From contig CAWGCA010000033.1 in NCBI GenBank assembly GCA_963820955.1, positions 1-64,000 on the forward strand: a DNA stretch of 64,000 nt, given 5' to 3'. The notes under the pieces are model-generated. The model was not told the origin of the DNA and ran no database searches. It saw nothing but the letters and a program-made list of their open reading frames with translations. A program made the translations under genes and the position numbers. Below are positions 55,776-64,000 of this stretch, in pieces (position 1 is the first letter of the stretch; each line of letters begins with the position of its first letter). The DNA is from CAWGCA01 sp963820955. Lineage in GTDB: Bacteria > Pseudomonadota > Gammaproteobacteria > Chromatiales > Chromatiaceae.

Positions 55776-57877
55776 TCAGGCCTCAGTTTTCTCCTGTTCC
55801 ACTGCCTTCATGCTGAGCCGAACCCGTCCCTGCTTGTCCACTTCCAACACCTTCACCTTGATCACATCGCCCTCGGACAGCTTGTCGCTTACCTTTTCGA
55901 CCCGCTCCTCGCAGATCTGCGAAATATGCACCAGGCCGTCCCGGCCCGGCAGGATGGTGACAAAGGCGCCGAAGTCCATCAGTCGGGCAACCTTGCCTTC
56001 ATACACCCTACCCACCTCGACGTCGGCGGTGATCAGTTCGATGCGTTTGCGGGCCTCTTCACCCGCAGCCTTGTCAACGGAAAAGATCTTGATCATCCCG
56101 TCGTCGGTTACGTCTACCGTGGCACCTGTCTCTTCTGTGATGGAACGGATGGTGGTACCGCCCTTACCGATGACATCGCGAATCTTGTCCGGGTCAATCT
56201 TGAAAGAGACAATACGCGGGGCATGTTCGGACATCTCTTCACGGGGCGCCTGGATCGCCTTGTTCATCTCGCCCAGGATGTGCAGCCGACCGTCTTTGGC
56301 CTGTCCCAGAGCGATTTCCATAATCTCCCGGGTAATACCGTCGATTTTGATATCCATTTGCAGGGCATTGATACCCTCGGCGGTGCCGGCCACCTTGAAG
56401 TCCATGTCGCCAAGATGGTCCTCGTCCCCCAGGATATCGGTCAACACGGCAAAGTCATCCCCTTCCTTGATCAGACCCATGGCCACTCCGGCCACGGGTG
56501 CCTTGATCGGCACGCCGGCGTCCATTAGAGAAAGGCTGGTGCCGCACACCGAGGCCATGGAACTGGAGCCGTTGGATTCGGTGATCTCCGAAACCACCCG
56601 GATGGAGTAAGGGAAATCAGTCATGGCAGGCATACAGGCCAGAACACCCCGCTTGGCCAGACGGCCATGGCCGATCTCACGGCGTTTGGGGCTGCCGACA
56701 CGCCCGGTTTCACCGACGCAGAAGGGGGGGAAATTGTAGTGCAGCATAAAGGGCTCGCGATAGGATCCTTCCAGGGCATCGATGATCTGGGCGTCGCGTT
56801 CGGTACCCAGCGTGGTCACCACCAGCGCCTGGGTTTCACCCCGGGTAAAGAGGGCAGAACCATGGGTGCGCGGCAGTACGCCGGTGCGAACCCGGATCGG
56901 GCGCACGGTCTTGGTGTCGCGACCGTCGATGCGGGATTCTCCCGCCAGAATACGCCCTCTAACGATCTTCTTCTTCAGCTTGTCGATCGCTCCCCGGACC
57001 TCGCCCTCGCTCCACTTCGGCTGGTCGTTGGCACAGAGTCGGTCCACTACATCGGCGGTCACTCCGTCGATGCGCTATAGCGGTCCATCTTGTCGGCGAT
57101 GGTATAGGCGTCACTCAGGGTGTCCCAGGCGGCGGCGGTCACCGCCTCAATCAATTCCACATCTTGTTTCGGCTCGGCAACCTGGATCACATCCTTGCCG
57201 ACTTCTGCAGCCAGTTCCTTGATCGCTTTAATGGCAACCTGCATCTGTTCGTGACCAAACAGCACGGCCCCCAGCATCACTTCTTCCGACAATCCGTTGG
57301 CCTCGGACTCCACCATCAACACAGCGTGCTCGGTACCGGCAACGATAAGGTCCAGATCGCTGTTTTCGCTCAGCCCGGTGCCAGGCGCGTTGAGCAGATA
57401 CTTGCCATCCTTATAGCCTACGCGGGCGGCCCCCACCGGACCCTGGAATGGCAGCCCGGATATTGCCAGCGCCGCCGACACGCCGATCAGAGAAGGTATC
57501 TCCGGATCCACCTCAGGATTGAGGGACATCACCGTACAGATGATCTGCGTCTCATTGGTATAGCCCTTCGGAAACAGGGGGCGGATAGGCCGATCGATCA
57601 GACGGCAGGTTAGAATCTCCTTCTCCGCAGGACGACCTTCACGCCGAAAAAAACCTCCGGGAATCTGCCCCGCGGCATAGGTCTTTTCCTGGTAATCCAC
57701 GGTCATGGGGAAGAAATCCCGTCCTTCCATGGCATGCTTTTCGGCCACCACGGTGCACTGCACCACGGTATCGTTCATGTTGATCATGACCGCGCCATCG
57801 GCCTGACGGGCAATTTCGCCAGTCTCTATGATGACTTTATGGTCGCCGTACTGAAACTCTTTCGTTATCGAGCTCAC
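55776..57877 (-). pseudogene. pnp: Polyribonucleotide nucleotidyltransferase (PNPase), one single-base deletion
   Basis: The protein is a complete PNPase. It has two RNase PH-like domains, a helical linker, a KH domain (FKIDPDKIRDVIGKGGTTI) and a C-terminal S1 domain (GRVYEGKVARLMDFGAFV). The frame breaks once at about 57066-57070, in the linker between the RNase PH domains, where Tyr-Ser should continue as Arg-Ile-Asp-Gly-Val; one base, most likely a C, is missing. Adding it gives 2103 bases and 700 residues. It follows rpsO as usual. PNPase degrades RNA from the 3' end with phosphate. Sequencing error is the simplest explanation. Confidence 0.88.
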
Positions 57878-57911
57878 GATATTGTGTCCTCAAAAGTGGG
57901 TCGAGACCGGA

Positions 57912-58181
57912 TTAGCGACGCAGGCCAAGTCGGGAAATCAGAGAGCGGTAACGCTCTACATCCTTGGACTTGAGATAGTCCAGCAGCTTGCGGCGGGAGT
58001 TGACCATGCGCACCAGTCCCCGGCGGGAGTGGTGATCATGCTTGTGTGCGGAAAAATGCTCGGTGAGCTGATTGATGCGCGCGGTCAGTAAAGCAACCTG
58101 CACTTCTGGCGAACCGGTGTCGTTGGTGCCACGACCATACTCATCCACAATCGATTTTTTCTGTTCTGCGTTCATTGCCAT
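57912..58181 (-). CDS. rpsO: 30S ribosomal protein S15
   Basis: The 89-residue protein matches S15 in length and motifs: DTGSPEVQVALLTARINQLTEHF, HDHHSRRGLVRMVNSRRKLLDYL and a C-terminal YRSLISRLGLRR. It binds 16S rRNA early in 30S assembly. It lies between truB and pnp as in most Gammaproteobacteria. Confidence 0.97.
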   Translation of the reverse strand: MAMNAEQKKSIVDEYGRGTNDTGSPEVQVALLTARINQLTEHFSAHKHDHHSRRGLVRMVNSRRKLLDYLKSKDVERYRSLISRLGLRR

Positions 58182-58357
58182 GGAGTTTACTCCTCATTGA
58201 AAAATGACAGCGGTCGCTCCCCGACAATGAGTTCAGGACAACGACCGATAGCACCCAGGATATGACCTATGGGGGGCCTTTGTTGCGATACGCCGGTCAG
58301 CTGGCAGAGCCGTCCGGGATCAGTGAAGGGGCATTATGATGATTTTTCCGGCCTTGT

Positions 58358-59266
58358 TCAAATCAGACGTTTGGGGGCTACGCGACCGTCATCCAGAATT
58401 TCCCCCACGCCAAGAAACCGATGCTGTTGATCGTACAGGCGGACACGACCCGAGGTCGGTGCATTGGGCACCAGGACAGGCTGGCCCTTGCCCAGATAAT
58501 AGGCGCTGTCCGGGGAGAGCCTGACCTCGGGCCAGTCATCAAGGGCCGACTCCACCGGCAGCAGCATCGCATCCAGCGCCTCGAATCCTCGCTCTGCCTC
58601 ACTCTCAAGGGTCTCCATATCGACCAGTTCCGCCTCAGTATAAGGTCCGACCCCTGTCCGCCGCAGCGCCGTGACATGGCCGCCACATCCTAATGCCTGG
58701 CCAACATCTTCAGCCAGGGTGCGGACATAGGTGCCCTTTGAGCAGCTCACATCCAGCTCGAATTCTGGTAGATCACAAGCGACCAGATTGATGCTGTGAA
58801 TATGCACGGTGCGAGGCTTCCGCTCCACCTCGATACCTTCCCTTGCAAGTTTGTAGAGCCGTTCGCCCTTGTGTTTGAGCGCCGAATACATGGGGGGAAT
58901 CTGCTGGATCTCTCCCCTGAATCGCTCCAGCACGGTATGGATATCCGATTCCGAGATCCCGACAACAGGCTGGGTCTCGATGACCTCCCCTTCTGCATCC
59001 CCCGTGGTGGTAGTCACCCCCAATTGCACCCTGACCCAGTAGCGCTTGTCAGCATCCAGCAAAAAGGCAGAAATCTTGGTGGCAGCACCAAAACAGATCG
59101 GCAACAGACCATCGGCCAGGGGGTCCAGGCTGCCGGTATGCCCCGCCTTGCTGGCGTGATAGAGTCGTTTCACCTTCTGCAAGGCAGCGTTGGAGGTATC
59201 CCCCAGCGGTTTGTCCAGCAGTAGAATGCCCTGCACGCTACGCCCCTTCTGTCGGCGCCTGCCCAT
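58358..59266 (-). CDS. truB: tRNA pseudouridine(55) synthase
   Basis: The 302-residue enzyme begins with the TruB core (GILLLDKPLGDTSNAALQKVKRLY). It has the catalytic aspartate in HTGSLDPLADGLLPICFG, and the KGTYVRTLAEDVG and C-terminal PUA-like segments. It makes pseudouridine 55 in the T-loop of tRNAs. It lies directly downstream of rbfA. Confidence 0.96.
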   Translation of the reverse strand: MGRRRQKGRSVQGILLLDKPLGDTSNAALQKVKRLYHASKAGHTGSLDPLADGLLPICFGAATKISAFLLDADKRYWVRVQLGVTTTTGDAEGEVIETQPVVGISESDIHTVLERFRGEIQQIPPMYSALKHKGERLYKLAREGIEVERKPRTVHIHSINLVACDLPEFELDVSCSKGTYVRTLAEDVGQALGCGGHVTALRRTGVGPYTEAELVDMETLESEAERGFEALDAMLLPVESALDDWPEVRLSPDSAYYLGKGQPVLVPNAPTSGRVRLYDQQHRFLGVGEILDDGRVAPKRLI

Positions 59267-59308
59267 TTCAGATGTACATCCTTTGTGCTGTTTCGTTACG
59301 CCGAGCGA

Positions 59309-59692
59309 TCAATCGTCGGAGTCAGGTTTATGTTTGGCCGCATCCGATGCCACCGCCTGATCAATCAAAGAGGAGAGCTTCTCACCCCGATCGATGGATT
59401 CATCGTGGACGAAATGTAATTCGGGAACCGATCGCAACTTTATCCGTTGACCCAGTTCATGACGAAAGTAGGGCGAAGCGTCGTTTAGAATGCGGGCCGT
59501 TTCACGGGCATTCAGCTGACCACCCAGAAAAGTAAAAAAAATCTTGGCATGGGAAAAATCACGCACCACCTTTACCGCCTGTATGGTGACCATCCCGAGT
59601 CGGGGATCATCCAGTTCACCATGAACGAGCCCGGCCAACTCCCGCTGAATCTGCGAACCGACACGGTCGGTTCTGCTGAACTCCTGTGCCAT
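59309..59692 (-). CDS. rbfA: Ribosome-binding factor A
   Basis: The 127-residue protein has the RbfA N-terminus (RVGSQIQRELAGLVHGELDDPRLGMVTI) and the core KVVRDFSHAKIFFTFLGG with RSVPELHFVHDESIDRG. It helps 16S rRNA 5' end maturation. It ends at 59309, just before truB, and follows infB by six bases. Confidence 0.96.
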   Translation of the reverse strand: MAQEFSRTDRVGSQIQRELAGLVHGELDDPRLGMVTIQAVKVVRDFSHAKIFFTFLGGQLNARETARILNDASPYFRHELGQRIKLRSVPELHFVHDESIDRGEKLSSLIDQAVASDAAKHKPDSDD

Positions 59693-59698
59693 CCCGGA

Positions 59699-62296
59699 TC
59701 AGATCTCGCGCGCCACTTCAATCCGCTCGAAGACCTCGATCTGGTCACCCACCCTGACATCATTGTAGTTTTTAACGCCGATACCGCATTCAGTACCCGC
59801 TTTCACTTCATTGACATCATCCTTGTGCCGTCGCAAAGAATCGAGTTCACCTTCATAAATCACCACATTGTCACGCAGAACCCGGATCGGATTGTTGCGC
59901 CTGACCACTCCGTCCGCCACCATACAACCGGCGATCGCCCCGAGCTTGGAAGAGCGGAACACGTCGCGCACCTCAGCCAATCCGAGGATCTCTTCCCGGA
60001 CCTCAGGCGACAACAGACCGGAGAGGGCCATCTTCACGTCATCGATCACCTCATAGATGATGCTGTAGTAGCGGATATCCACCCCCTGCTCTTCTCCGAC
60101 CCGGCGGGCAGTGGTATCGGCCCGGACATTGAAGCCGATGATAAAAGCAGCTGAGGTCAATGCCAGGTTGACATCGGATTCGTTGATCCCGCCCACTGCT
60201 GAGGCGACTACCTTCACCTTTACTTCATCAGTCGATAGCTTGACCAGTGAGTCCTTGAGTGCCTCCACACTGCCCTGAACATCCGCCTTGATAATCAGGT
60301 TGACGCTGTTAGTCTCGCCATCGGCCATCTGCGCGAAGAACTCATCCAACTTCGCCGCCTTCTGGGCTGCCAGGCGACTGTCGCGGCTCTTGGTCTGTCG
60401 CAGTTCCGCTAGTTCCCGCGCCTTACGCTCATCAGGCACCACCAGGGTATCGTCACCGGCATTGGGCACGCCCGAGAGTCCGAGCACCTCCACCGGAATC
60501 GAGGGACCCGCGCTATCGACCTGTTGACGGTTTTCGTCGAACATCGCCCGCACCCGCCCGAACTCCTGGCCGCTGACCAGCATATCGCCCCGCTTAAGGG
60601 TACCGGACTGCACCAGCACCGTCGCTACCGGTCCACGTCCCTTGTCCAGGGCCGACTCTACGATAATCCCGCGAGCTGACCCATCTACCACGGCCTGCAG
60701 TTCAAGCACTTCGGCCTGCAGCAGAATGGCATCCAACAGATCGTCGATCCCCTCTCCGGTCTTAGCCGACACAGGAACGAAAATGGTGTCGCCACCCCAG
60801 GCTTCCGGGATTACCTCCTGCTGGGAGAGTTCCTGCATTACCCGATCGAGATTTGCATCCGGCTTGTCAATCTTGTTGACGGCTACGATGAGTGGAACCT
60901 GGGCCGCCTTGGAGTGATGAATGGCCTCGATGGTCTGGGGCTTAACTCCATCATCAGCAGCCACCACCAGGATAACGATGTCCGTTGCCTTGGCACCACG
61001 CGCCCTCATAGCGGAGAAAGCCGCATGTCCTGGGGTATCCAGGAAGGAGATCGTCCCCTTGTCGGTTTCCACATGGTAGGCGCCGATATGCTGGGTGATA
61101 CCGCCAGCCTCCCCATCCGCCACCCGGGTACTGCGGATGTAGTCCAGCAACGATGTCTTACCATGGTCGACATGCCCCATAATGGTGACTACCGGTGCTC
61201 GATGAATCTTCTCACCCTGAATGTCCTGTTCGAAGGCGGTCATCACCTGGGTTTCGACATCCTCCTCCTTCTGCATGACCGGCCGGTGCCCCATCTCCTC
61301 TACCACTAGCATGGCACTGTCGCGATCCAGGGGCTGATTGATAGTCACCATCATTCCCATCTTCATCAACTCCCTAATCACTTCGGCCGCCTTGACGGAC
61401 ATCTTCTGTGCCAGATCGGCCACGGTGATGTTTTCCGGCACCTCCACCTCATGCACAACCGGCGCTGTCGGTCTCACGAAGGCGTGCTCCGGTTCCTGCC
61501 TGGCAACCGCTTTGTGCCTGGCCGGCTTCCCTTTACGGCGTCCTCGCTTCTCCGCCGCAACGTGAAGTTCACTGCGACCTCGCGCTTTCCCTTTGTCACG
61601 GCTGCGCTCCTCTTTGCGCGGGCTCTTTTTAGCTGCTTTTTCCGGGGCTGGTGGTACCACCTTGGCATCTGTCCGGATATCACGCTCCTTCTCCTGATGA
61701 CGCTGGCGTTCCGCCTCTTCCTGGCGTGCCCGCTCTTCCGCTTCCTGCGCAAGACGCATCTCCTCTTGCTGCCGTTGGAGCTCGGCCTCCTGCTCCACCT
61801 GCGCCGCCTTCTGTTCAGCTTCGCGACGGGCTGCTTCGGCCTCACGACGGGCTGTATCCTCTGCTTCGATCAGGCGTATCTTCTCTCCCTGTTCCTCCAA
61901 CGCCTTTTTGGCCTCTTCCGCAACCTGCAGCTTTTGCTTATCCTCCACCACCTCACCACGCTTGACGTAGGTGCGTTTCCGCCGTACCTCAACGCTGATC
62001 GTCTTGCCACCACGCACCGGTGCACCGCGCCCGGGAGTGCGGGTACCCGTTCCTGGTTGACGCAGTTCGCTTACTTTCTTGCGCCTCAGGGTGATCTTCT
62101 TCGGGCCGTCCGATCCACCCTCCGCCGTCTTACCATGGCTCTCGCGCAAGTGAGTCAGAAGCTGCAGCTTCTCGGGCTCGCTTACAAGATCGTCCGCGCC
62201 GGCCTTGCTCAGCCCGGCCTCTACCAGTTGTGAGAGCAGAAGATCAGCCGGAATGCCAACATCCTCGGCAAGCTGCTTTACTGTTACATCAGTCAT
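59699..62296 (-). CDS. infB: Translation initiation factor IF-2
   Basis: The 865-residue protein starts MTDVTVKQLAEDVGIPADLLLSQLVEAGL, the IF2 N-terminal motif. A 17-codon longer frame is rejected for that reason. A long charged linker follows, then the GTPase domain with GHVDHGKTSLLD, DTPGHAAF and NKIDKPDAN. Domains III and IV (GVVRRNNPIRVLRDNVVIYEGEL) complete it. It delivers initiator tRNA to the ribosome. Confidence 0.96.
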   Translation of the reverse strand: MTDVTVKQLAEDVGIPADLLLSQLVEAGLSKAGADDLVSEPEKLQLLTHLRESHGKTAEGGSDGPKKITLRRKKVSELRQPGTGTRTPGRGAPVRGGKTISVEVRRKRTYVKRGEVVEDKQKLQVAEEAKKALEEQGEKIRLIEAEDTARREAEAARREAEQKAAQVEQEAELQRQQEEMRLAQEAEERARQEEAERQRHQEKERDIRTDAKVVPPAPEKAAKKSPRKEERSRDKGKARGRSELHVAAEKRGRRKGKPARHKAVARQEPEHAFVRPTAPVVHEVEVPENITVADLAQKMSVKAAEVIRELMKMGMMVTINQPLDRDSAMLVVEEMGHRPVMQKEEDVETQVMTAFEQDIQGEKIHRAPVVTIMGHVDHGKTSLLDYIRSTRVADGEAGGITQHIGAYHVETDKGTISFLDTPGHAAFSAMRARGAKATDIVILVVAADDGVKPQTIEAIHHSKAAQVPLIVAVNKIDKPDANLDRVMQELSQQEVIPEAWGGDTIFVPVSAKTGEGIDDLLDAILLQAEVLELQAVVDGSARGIIVESALDKGRGPVATVLVQSGTLKRGDMLVSGQEFGRVRAMFDENRQQVDSAGPSIPVEVLGLSGVPNAGDDTLVVPDERKARELAELRQTKSRDSRLAAQKAAKLDEFFAQMADGETNSVNLIIKADVQGSVEALKDSLVKLSTDEVKVKVVASAVGGINESDVNLALTSAAFIIGFNVRADTTARRVGEEQGVDIRYYSIIYEVIDDVKMALSGLLSPEVREEILGLAEVRDVFRSSKLGAIAGCMVADGVVRRNNPIRVLRDNVVIYEGELDSLRRHKDDVNEVKAGTECGIGVKNYNDVRVGDQIEVFERIEVAREI

Positions 62297-62319
62297 CGAA
62301 AGGACCTCCCAAAATAGCC

Positions 62320-63825
62320 CTAACCCTGTTGCTCGTCCGCAAACCACGGGGCCCGGGCCGTCATGATCAGCTGTCCCGCCCGCTCTTGATCCATACCATC
62401 GATCTCCATCAGTTCATCCACTGACAGCTCGGCCAGATCCTCCATACTAACCACCCCCTGCCCCGCCAACTGGTATGCGAGCTCCCTCTCCATACCCTCC
62501 ATGTTAAGCAAATCGTCAGCGGGTTCGTCGCTAGACACGGCCTCTTCGTTGGCGATAGCGCGGGTAAGCAATACGTCTTTGGCCCGACTGCGCAACGCCT
62601 CTACGATCTCTGTATCGAATTCTTCGATCTCCAGCATCTCACTGATGGGCACATAAGCAACCTCATCCAGCGAGGAGAAACCCTCCTGCACCAGAATAGA
62701 AGCCACCTCTTCGTCAACATCCAGCTTCTCCATGAAACTCTGGACCAGTTCGCGCATCTCGTTCTCGCTTTGCGCAGCGGCCTCGTCCTCGTTCATCACG
62801 TTCAGTTCCCAGCCGGTCAGTTCACTGGCCAGGCGCACATTCTGGCCACCGCGACCAATTGCCTGGGAGAGATTTTCTTCGCTCACTGCGACAGTCATGC
62901 TGTTGCTGTCCTCATCCACGATAATGGAGACCACATCAGCTGGCGACATGGCGTTGATCACGAACTGGGCCGGATTTTCGTTCCAGAGGATGATATCCAC
63001 CCGCTCGCCGTTGAGTTCGTTTGATACCGCCTGAACCCGAGAGCCGCGCATACCGACACACGCCCCTACGGGATCGATTCTCTGGTCTCTGCTCTTAACG
63101 GCTATCTTGGCCCGCAGCCCTGGATCTCTGGCCGCACCGATGATCTCGATCAGTCCTTCACCTACCTCAGGCACTTCCAGTTTGAACAACTCCATCAGCA
63201 GTTGCGGCCGGGTTCGGCTGACGAACAGTTGAGGACCGCGCAATTCGGCCCTCACCTCGTAAAGGTAGCCGCGTATCCGATCACCAGACCGAACAGACTC
63301 CCTGGCAATCATCTCCTCCCGCAGGATCGTAGCCTCCGCATTTGCTCCAAGATCAAGCATTACGTTGCCCCGGTCGATCCGCTTCACTACCCCGGTCACC
63401 AGTTCACCCACCCGGTCCTGATAGGCCTCTACTACTTTGGCCCGTTCCGCTTCACGTACTTTCTGCACGATAACCTGCTTGGCCGTCTGGGCTGCTATGC
63501 GTCCGAAGACAATGGACTCCATAGGCTCTTCGATGAACTCACCTGCCAGAATATCTGGGTGCTGCTGGCGCGCCTCCTCGAGCAGAATCTGCCGTTCCGT
63601 GCGCAAGCCCTCCTCTTCATCAGGCTCCTCAATCACCTCCCAACGCCGAAAGCTGATATAACCGCCCGTTTCGCGATCGATCTCGACCCGGACATCGATT
63701 TCACCCCCGTGCTTTTTTCGGGTGGCCGATGCGAGCGCGGCTTCTATGGCCTCGAAAATGATTTCTTTATCTACATCCTTCTCGTTAGAAACGGCATCTA
63801 CGACCAGCAGAATCTCTTTATTCAT
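62320..63825 (-). CDS. nusA: Transcription termination/antitermination factor NusA
   Basis: The 501-residue protein has the N-terminal NusA domain, S1 and tandem KH domains (around DPVGACVGMRGSRVQAVSNELNGERVDI and LSQAIGRGGQNVRLASELTGW), and two C-terminal acidic-repeat domains (EGFSSLDEVAYVPISEML and GVVSMEDLAELSVDELM). The start lies 14 bases after the rimP stop. It sits between rimP and infB as usual. Confidence 0.96.
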   Translation of the reverse strand: MNKEILLVVDAVSNEKDVDKEIIFEAIEAALASATRKKHGGEIDVRVEIDRETGGYISFRRWEVIEEPDEEEGLRTERQILLEEARQQHPDILAGEFIEEPMESIVFGRIAAQTAKQVIVQKVREAERAKVVEAYQDRVGELVTGVVKRIDRGNVMLDLGANAEATILREEMIARESVRSGDRIRGYLYEVRAELRGPQLFVSRTRPQLLMELFKLEVPEVGEGLIEIIGAARDPGLRAKIAVKSRDQRIDPVGACVGMRGSRVQAVSNELNGERVDIILWNENPAQFVINAMSPADVVSIIVDEDSNSMTVAVSEENLSQAIGRGGQNVRLASELTGWELNVMNEDEAAAQSENEMRELVQSFMEKLDVDEEVASILVQEGFSSLDEVAYVPISEMLEIEEFDTEIVEALRSRAKDVLLTRAIANEEAVSSDEPADDLLNMEGMERELAYQLAGQGVVSMEDLAELSVDELMEIDGMDQERAGQLIMTARAPWFADEQQG

Positions 63826-63839
63826 CGTCTCTTACCCAA

Positions 63840-64000
63840 TCAGAATTCCGGTACAAGCCGCGCTTTTTCAATCTGATCCAGCGGCAGTCTGAACTCATCC
63901 CCATCCACTTCCAGCACTACGTCTCCCTCTCGAACACCTTGCAGCAAACCCTCAAACCGGCGTCGTTCCTGCAGTTTCACTCGCAGTTTGATGCTGACCC
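63840..64000 (-). CDS. rimP: Ribosome maturation factor RimP, C-terminal end only
   Basis: The frame reads VSIKLRVKLQERRRFEGLLQ through VLEVDGDEFRLPLDQIEKARLVPEF to a TGA at 63842-63840. This is the C-terminal SH3-like part of RimP, required for 30S assembly. The rest lies beyond the window. Its position upstream of nusA is the standard one. Confidence 0.9.
   Translation of the reverse strand, partial: VSIKLRVKLQERRRFEGLLQGVREGDVVLEVDGDEFRLPLDQIEKARLVPEF

Overview
The window looks like a gammaproteobacterial chromosome. Two blocks have the classical gammaproteobacterial order: leuC-leuD-leuB, asd, fimV, truA, trpF-trpB-trpA, accD, folC, dedD, cvpA, purF, metZ; and rimP-nusA-infB-rbfA-truB-rpsO-pnp. 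Rhodoquinone synthesis beside an FrdABCD fumarate reductase, and a NosL-type copper protein, suggest a facultative anaerobe or microaerophile such as a sulfur-oxidising sediment or symbiont lineage. That lifestyle is inference. No species can be named from the sequence alone.

Layout. 1-4 kb: a Lap-type biofilm cassette (lapG, lapD, start of a giant adhesin). 4.4-7.8 kb: a GcvA-like LysR regulator with a probable ATT start, a divergent small protein, an IS1595-type insertion sequence and an SDR enzyme. 8-13 kb: frdABCD divergent from rquA, with a COQ10/RatA-like quinone-binding protein next to it; this reads as a module for rhodoquinol-dependent fumarate respiration. 13-18 kb: a Na+/Ca2+-type exchanger, a Rieske-FMN glutamate-synthase-like fusion, and a NosL lipoprotein with a small membrane-anchored partner. 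18-24 kb: a complete dipeptide/oligopeptide ABC importer. 24-35 kb: an alpha/beta hydrolase, a methyltransferase, metZ behind a SAM-II-like riboswitch, then purF to truA on the minus strand. 36-44 kb: fimV, asd, leuBDC and a divergent LysR gene. 44.7-49 kb: an ECF sigma factor, its anti-sigma factor, a lipoprotein, a secreted alpha/alpha-toroid protein and a divergent protein with about 48 consecutive aspartates. 49-56 kb: an MFS transporter, aroC, a TolC-family protein, an M23-family protein and an ABC exporter. 56-64 kb: the pnp to rimP translation and RNA operon.

Five housekeeping genes (accD, trpA, trpB, leuC, pnp) carry single-base indels although their overall length and codon pattern are preserved. 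This fits local sequencing or assembly errors better than true decay, but only reads can decide.

The two most promising regions for something new are the ECF-controlled envelope locus (two matching candidate ECF promoters with 17-nt spacing, and a C-terminal domain shared by the anti-sigma factor and its lipoprotein neighbour) and the metZ leader, a SAM-II-like aptamer in a gammaproteobacterial gene order.
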